Assembly: GCA_904420055.1 (NCBI GenBank)
Contig: CAJFTV010000159.1
Location: forward strand, 1 to 10,072
Origin: Candidatus Alloscillospira gallinarum
Lineage (GTDB): Bacteria > Bacillota > Clostridia > Oscillospirales > Oscillospiraceae
Length of the DNA stretch: 10,072 nucleotides
Reading direction: 5' to 3'
In this document: one piece after another, positions 7,470 to 10,072 of the stretch
Numbering within the stretch: the stretch's first letter is position 1
Layout of the letters: each line of letters starts with the position of its first letter
Position numbers and translations under genes: made by a program
The notes under the pieces: generated by a model
Databases searched by the model: none
What the model was told of the DNA's origin: nothing
What the model saw: the letters and a program-made list of their open reading frames with translations, nothing else

Positions 7470-7823
7470 TTAGCCTGCAATAATTGAGTCCACAAACACG
7501 TCGATATTTTCGACCTTGACGCCGGCGGCTGTCTCCACCTTGTAGCGAACCTCGTTTATTATGTTCCCGCACAGGACAGGCAGGTTTACCCCCTGGTCCA
7601 CGGCAATGTGAAGCTCAAGGGCAATTGTACCATTGGGATTATACGATACCTTTACGCCCTTTCCCATGTATTCCTTCTTGAGCAGGTGCACAATTCCGTC
7701 TGTCATAGAGCGTACAGTCATGCCCTTTACACCGAAGCAGGTGGTTGCGGCCTCGCCCGTCATATATGTCAGCACTTCATTTGATATCTGAATAAATCCA
7801 AGACCTGTATACAATTTAACCAT
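7470..7823 (-). CDS. Asp23/Gls24-family envelope stress protein (YloU-like)
   Basis: This is a small Asp23/Gls24 (DUF322) protein, the usual partner upstream of yloV/fakA in Firmicutes. In S. aureus, Asp23 is a membrane-associated alkaline-shock protein; for YloU the exact role is unclear. The 117 residues cover the full domain: GFIQISNEVLTYMTGEAA (9-26), FGVKGM (30-35), TDGIVHLLKK (41-50), GVKVSY (56-61), the amphipathic strand IALELHIAVDQGVNLP (67-82) and a terminal NEVRYKVETAAGVKVENIDVFVDSI. No signal peptide or membrane helix is present. I chose the ATG at 7821-7823 (MVKLYTG), 9 bases after GGAG at 7833-7836. The ATG two codons earlier (7829) could use a second GGAG at 7840-7843. The open frame extends further upstream without family similarity. 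The spacing to fakA is 15 bases, so it is an operon. Confidence 0.93.
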   Translation of the reverse strand: MVKLYTGLGFIQISNEVLTYMTGEAATTCFGVKGMTVRSMTDGIVHLLKKEYMGKGVKVSYNPNGTIALELHIAVDQGVNLPVLCGNIINEVRYKVETAAGVKVENIDVFVDSIIAG

Positions 7824-8007
7824 ATACATTAACTCCAATCTCCAAATTGCTCTCAAACCGGCGCTGCTGTACGCTGTTAAAAATCCGCCGGTAAAACTAC
7901 TCCCGCACAGCTAAAAGCAGCACTCCGTCTGCCCGCTGCCATACCGCGGAGCCGGAGCGAAAATTCACGCGCCTGCAAGCCGCAGCACATGCTTTTGGAG
8001 GTATTAT
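7824..8007 (-). other. Long untranslated leader of the asp23-fakA operon
   Basis: About 170 bases separate the nearer minus-strand promoter (start near 7996) from the asp23 start, and about 275 from the farther one. I see no convincing gene. Several short hairpins can form, the best a 7-bp stem pairing 7857-7863 (ACCGGCG) with 7886-7892 (CGCCGGT) just upstream of the SD. A 5-bp CTCCG/CGGAG pairing lies further upstream. I could not match it to a known riboswitch or leader class. Confidence 0.4.
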
Positions 8008-8031
8008 ACCACAGCGTCCCCCGCAAGTAAA
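8003..8031 (-). promoter_or_regulatory. Promoter P2 (proximal) of asp23-fakA
   Basis: The minus strand shows an exact TATAAT (8008-8003) with an extended -10 TGG just before it. At a 17-base distance there is a partial -35, TTTACT (8031-8026). The predicted start is near 7996. Confidence 0.6.
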
Positions 8032-8107
8032 ACATATTTTAACATTGCTGCCGTTAAAATAACGGGGAAATTCGGTAATTTTCGCGTCCAAAATCCGGAC
8101 GTGGCCG

Positions 8108-8136
8108 ATTATAGCACATCTGCCGCCCTCTGTCAC
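8108..8136 (-). promoter_or_regulatory. Promoter P1 (distal) of asp23-fakA
   Basis: The minus strand shows GTGACA (8136-8131, 5 of 6 consensus), a 17-base spacer and an exact TATAAT (8113-8108) with TG one base upstream. The predicted start is near 8101. It is back to back with the ybaK-family promoter; their -35 boxes are 19 bases apart. Confidence 0.65.
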
Positions 8137-8155
8137 CTGTTATTTTCCCCCATAT

Positions 8156-8184
8156 TTGACCTTTTTGCCACCCTGTGCTATCAT
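8156..8184 (+). promoter_or_regulatory. Promoter of the YbaK-family gene
   Basis: TTGACC (8156-8161, 5 of 6), a 17-base spacer and TATCAT (8179-8184, 5 of 6) with an extended -10 TGC before it. The predicted start is near 8191, giving a leader of about 47 bases. Confidence 0.7.
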
Positions 8185-8237
8185 TTCTACTGCACATATA
8201 ACATGCTGTAATCATAAATCGGGGAGAGAAATCAGCA

Positions 8238-8717
8238 ATGTCAATAGAAAAAGTGAGAGCATATTTCAGACAGTTTGGAATTGAGGACAGAATAAGGGAA
8301 TTTGACGTGTCCAGCGCAACCGTGGAGCTGGCCGCCGCGGCGCTTGACGTGGCGCCGGAACGCATTTCCAAAACCCTGTCATTTAAATCCGGCGACAGCT
8401 GCATACTCATACTGTGCGCCGGAGATGCCAGAATTGACAACAAAAAATTCAAGGCCCAGTTTGGCATGAAGGCAAAAATGCCCACGTCCGACGAGGTCCT
8501 GGAGCTTGTGGGACACCCCGTCGGCGGCGTCTGCCCCTTTGGGATAAACCCGGGTGTAAAAGTGTATCTCGACCAGTCCATGCAGAGATTTGACACTGTA
8601 TTTCCCGCCGCCGGCAGCGCAAACAGCGCCATTGAACTCAGCCTTGACGAGCTGTTTAAATACTCCGGCGCCGACTGCTGGGTGGACGTATGCAAGCTTC
8701 CGGAGAGTGAAAGCTAA
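8238..8717 (+). CDS. YbaK/EbsC-family aminoacyl-tRNA deacylase
   Basis: This is a free-standing trans-editing domain of the YbaK/EbsC (prolyl-tRNA synthetase-associated) superfamily, which hydrolyses mischarged aminoacyl-tRNA such as Cys-tRNA(Pro) or Ala-tRNA(Pro). The 159 residues match the single-domain family length. The sequence shows the conserved lysine K45 in ISKTLSFK (43-50), GDARIDNKKF (62-71), GHPVGGVCPFG (92-102) and the closing VYLDQSMQRFDTVFPAAGSANSAIEL (109-134). ATG at 8238 follows GGGGAGAG (8221-8228) by 9 bases and has its own promoter. The downstream MATE gene has an independent promoter and I see no terminator between them, so some readthrough into the MATE leader is possible. 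The exact tRNA substrate within the superfamily cannot be fixed from sequence alone. Confidence 0.93.
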   Translation: MSIEKVRAYFRQFGIEDRIREFDVSSATVELAAAALDVAPERISKTLSFKSGDSCILILCAGDARIDNKKFKAQFGMKAKMPTSDEVLELVGHPVGGVCPFGINPGVKVYLDQSMQRFDTVFPAAGSANSAIELSLDELFKYSGADCWVDVCKLPESES

Positions 8718-8745
8718 GCAGTACTTCTCAACTCTTGATGCAGGC

Positions 8746-8774
8746 TTGACATATATAACGCCGTCGGGTATAAT
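8746..8774 (+). promoter_or_regulatory. Consensus sigma-A promoter of the MATE leader
   Basis: TTGACA (8746-8751), exactly 17 bases, then TATAAT (8769-8774): a full match to consensus in both boxes. It predicts a start near 8781. Such a strong promoter ahead of a 160-base leader fits control at termination and not at initiation. Confidence 0.9.
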
Positions 8775-8780
8775 ATCTCC

Positions 8781-8925
8781 ACTCATCAGAGGGCTTATAA
8801 TCGTAATATAAGGCCGGATAAGATGTCGGACACAATGGTTTTACGGAGGGCTTGCAGTCACGTATGGCGCAGCCGGATAAGGATTCCAATTGTGTTCGGA
8901 TTCTTATCCGGCTGTTTTCGTCTTG
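8781..8925 (+). promoter_or_regulatory. Transcription-attenuating leader, candidate guanidine-IV (mepA) riboswitch
   Basis: The untranslated leader folds into a 5' hairpin: GGCUUAUA (8792-8799) pairs with UAUAAG-G-CC (8807-8815, one bulged G), closing on the loop AUCGUAA. Bases CGUAA of that loop (8802-8806) can pair with UUACG at 8841-8845, a pseudoknot. The stretch 8813-8838 is nearly a direct repeat of the terminator's 5' side and can pair over about 25 bases with 8885-8912 (GCCGGATAAGA and ACACAAT are perfect blocks), which would break the terminator. This is classic switch architecture. Known background: the guanidine-IV class (mepA motif) precedes MATE pump genes in Clostridia and controls termination as an ON switch. 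Assignment to that class is my inference from context; I cannot check the consensus. I tested the purine aptamer by eye and it fits poorly. Confidence 0.6.
8871..8918 (+). terminator. Intrinsic terminator inside the MATE leader
   Basis: AGCCGGATAAGGATTC (8871-8886) pairs with 8898-8913, giving 16 bp with two G-U pairs and an 11-base loop. GTTTTCG follows. It stands 24 bases before the MATE start, between promoter and gene, so it must be bypassed for expression. Confidence 0.88.
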
Positions 8926-8941
8926 AGAGAGGACTGATAAA

Positions 8942-10072
8942 ATGAATTTGCTGACAGAAAAAGTCAGGCCGCTGTACTTAAAATATTTAGGCGCGGCCTT
9001 TGGAAGCGCCTGCATATCCTCAATCTACGGTCTTGTGGATATGGCAATGGTGGGCCAGTATCACGGCCCCTCCGGAACCGCGGCCATGTCTGTCATAATG
9101 CCTATTTACAATATAATATACAGCCTGGGCCTGTTCATGGGAATAGGCGGCTCAGTGCTTTACAGCACGGAAAAGGGCAAGGGCTCACACAGGGAAAACG
9201 AGTTTTTCTCCACCACCCTGTGGGGGACGGTTATCCTGGCGCTTGCGGTGTGGGCGGCTGTCGCAGCCTTTGAGGTGCCTCTTCTGAGGCTTTTCGGCGC
9301 AGATGATGCCCTACTGCCCCTGTGCCGGCAGTATCTGCTGCCAATTAAGACCGTCGCACCTGTGTTCGTCTTCAACCAGATGATCGCCGCATGCCTGCGC
9401 AACGACAACGCCCCCGGCCTTGCCATGGCAGGCGTATTGTGCGGCGGAATCTTCAACGTCTTTGGCGACTACTTCTTTGTATTTACAATGGATATGGGAA
9501 TCTACGGCGCGGGACTTGCAACGGCAATCGGCTCATCCATAACTCTCATCACCATGCTGGCTCACTTTATTTCAAAGTCCAATACTTTAAAGGTCGCCAA
9601 AATCACACGCCTTCCCATGCGGGTGCGCCTAATCCTCACAACAGGCTTCTCCACATTTTTTATAGACCTTGCCATGGGCATTATCACCATGCTCTTTAAC
9701 CGTCAGATAATGCATTACCTCGGTACAAGCGCCCTGTCTGTCTATGGTGTAATCATGACAACAAGCCAGTTTGCCCAGTGCTGCGCATACAGCATTGGAC
9801 AGGCCTCACAGCCTATACTCTCCATAAACTTCGGAGCTAAAAAGTACGACCGTATACGCACGGCCCTGAAATACGCCCTGTATACCTCCGCGCTTTTCGG
9901 CATCATATGGACGGTCCTTGTCTTCGCATTTCCCACCGGCTTCATACGCATATTTATGAAGCCAACCCAGGAGGTACTGCAAATTGCCCCGGCGATAATG
10001 CGGTGCTATGGAATTTCATTCCTGCTCTTGCCTCTGAACATATTCTCGACATACTATTTCCAGTCTATCATG
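8942..10072 (+). CDS. MATE-family multidrug/cation efflux transporter, 3' end cut by window edge
   Basis: I translated 377 codons with no stop up to the window end; MATE pumps are usually 440-460 residues, so about 70-80 are missing. The protein is strongly hydrophobic with about nine to ten apparent membrane segments and the family layout: VDMAMVGQYHG (32-42) in the first helices, an IGGSVLYS segment (69-76), the LRxFGADD-type loop (115-122), a FNQMIAACLRNDNAPGLAMAG loop, IFNVFGDYFFVF, and in the second half FNRQIMHYLGTSALSVYG and IGQASQPILSINFGAKKYDR. MATE pumps are inner-membrane antiporters driven by Na+ or H+, exporting cationic compounds. ATG at 8942 follows GAGAGGA (8927-8933) by 8 bases. 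Expression depends on the attenuating leader. Which substrate it exports cannot be told; the leader suggests guanidine or a related cation. Confidence 0.93.
   Translation, partial: MNLLTEKVRPLYLKYLGAAFGSACISSIYGLVDMAMVGQYHGPSGTAAMSVIMPIYNIIYSLGLFMGIGGSVLYSTEKGKGSHRENEFFSTTLWGTVILALAVWAAVAAFEVPLLRLFGADDALLPLCRQYLLPIKTVAPVFVFNQMIAACLRNDNAPGLAMAGVLCGGIFNVFGDYFFVFTMDMGIYGAGLATAIGSSITLITMLAHFISKSNTLKVAKITRLPMRVRLILTTGFSTFFIDLAMGIITMLFNRQIMHYLGTSALSVYGVIMTTSQFAQCCAYSIGQASQPILSINFGAKKYDRIRTALKYALYTSALFGIIWTVLVFAFPTGFIRIFMKPTQEVLQIAPAIMRCYGISFLLLPLNIFSTYYFQSIM

Noticed and set aside
6811..7473. 220-residue plus-strand open frame
   Set aside because: It is antisense to the fakA kinase domain; its low-complexity alanine/serine/proline content reflects the GC-rich opposite strand.
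7897..8136. 79-residue minus-strand open frame upstream of asp23
   Set aside because: Its start codon lies in the distal promoter's -35 and it spans both promoter -10 boxes. It has no SD and no recognisable domain, so it is chance coding in a leader.
8054..8695. 213-residue minus-strand open frame
   Set aside because: It lies antisense to the YbaK-family gene and its promoter. The plus-strand protein is a clear family match.
8781..8860. Purine riboswitch aptamer suggested by UAUAAUCG and AUAUAAGG
   Set aside because: The conserved J2/3 UCUACC and L3 CCGUAAA elements are absent on the plus strand and the three-way junction cannot be drawn.

Overview
The window looks like part of a chromosome from an anaerobic clostridial Firmicute, probably of the Lachnospiraceae/Oscillospiraceae type. 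The evidence is strong Shine-Dalgarno (SD) sites, several TTG and GTG starts, sigma-A-type promoters, a YbhJ-type aconitase beside an NADP isocitrate dehydrogenase, and an Asp23/YloU-FakA/YloV pair. The genus cannot be told from the sequence. Almost everything is ordinary housekeeping; there are no mobile elements, CRISPR arrays, tRNAs or rRNAs.

Left part (1-5011, all minus strand). A four-step layout reads right to left: promoter at about 5046-5074, rsmE (16S rRNA methyltransferase), an aconitase-family hydratase, icd, then a hairpin terminator at 660-689. Aconitase and Icd together convert citrate to 2-oxoglutarate, the usual glutamate-supplying branch of an incomplete TCA cycle; no citrate synthase is in view. 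Beyond the terminator lies the 5' two thirds of a TIGR01212/YhcC radical SAM gene, cut by the window edge.

Middle (5012-7823). A 162-residue protein on the plus strand, divergent from rsmE, looks like a ferritin-like four-helix protein that has lost its metal ligands. It faces the minus-strand pair asp23/yloU-fakA, which ends in a strong terminator at 5784-5812. FakA is the ATP-dependent fatty acid kinase that works with a DegV/FakB lipid carrier not present here. The pair is preceded by a 414-base gene-free stretch holding two good minus-strand promoters and a long leader.

Right part (8156-10072, plus strand). A YbaK/EbsC tRNA-editing deacylase has its own extended -10 promoter. After it comes a textbook consensus promoter (TTGACA-N17-TATAAT) and a 160-base untranslated leader with a pseudoknot-capable hairpin, an intrinsic terminator and an extensive alternative antiterminator, then a MATE-family efflux pump cut by the right edge. 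This leader is the most interesting element in the window. It has the logic of a transcription-attenuating riboswitch and, from its context, is a candidate guanidine-IV (mepA motif) riboswitch. No wholly unknown multi-gene system is visible.
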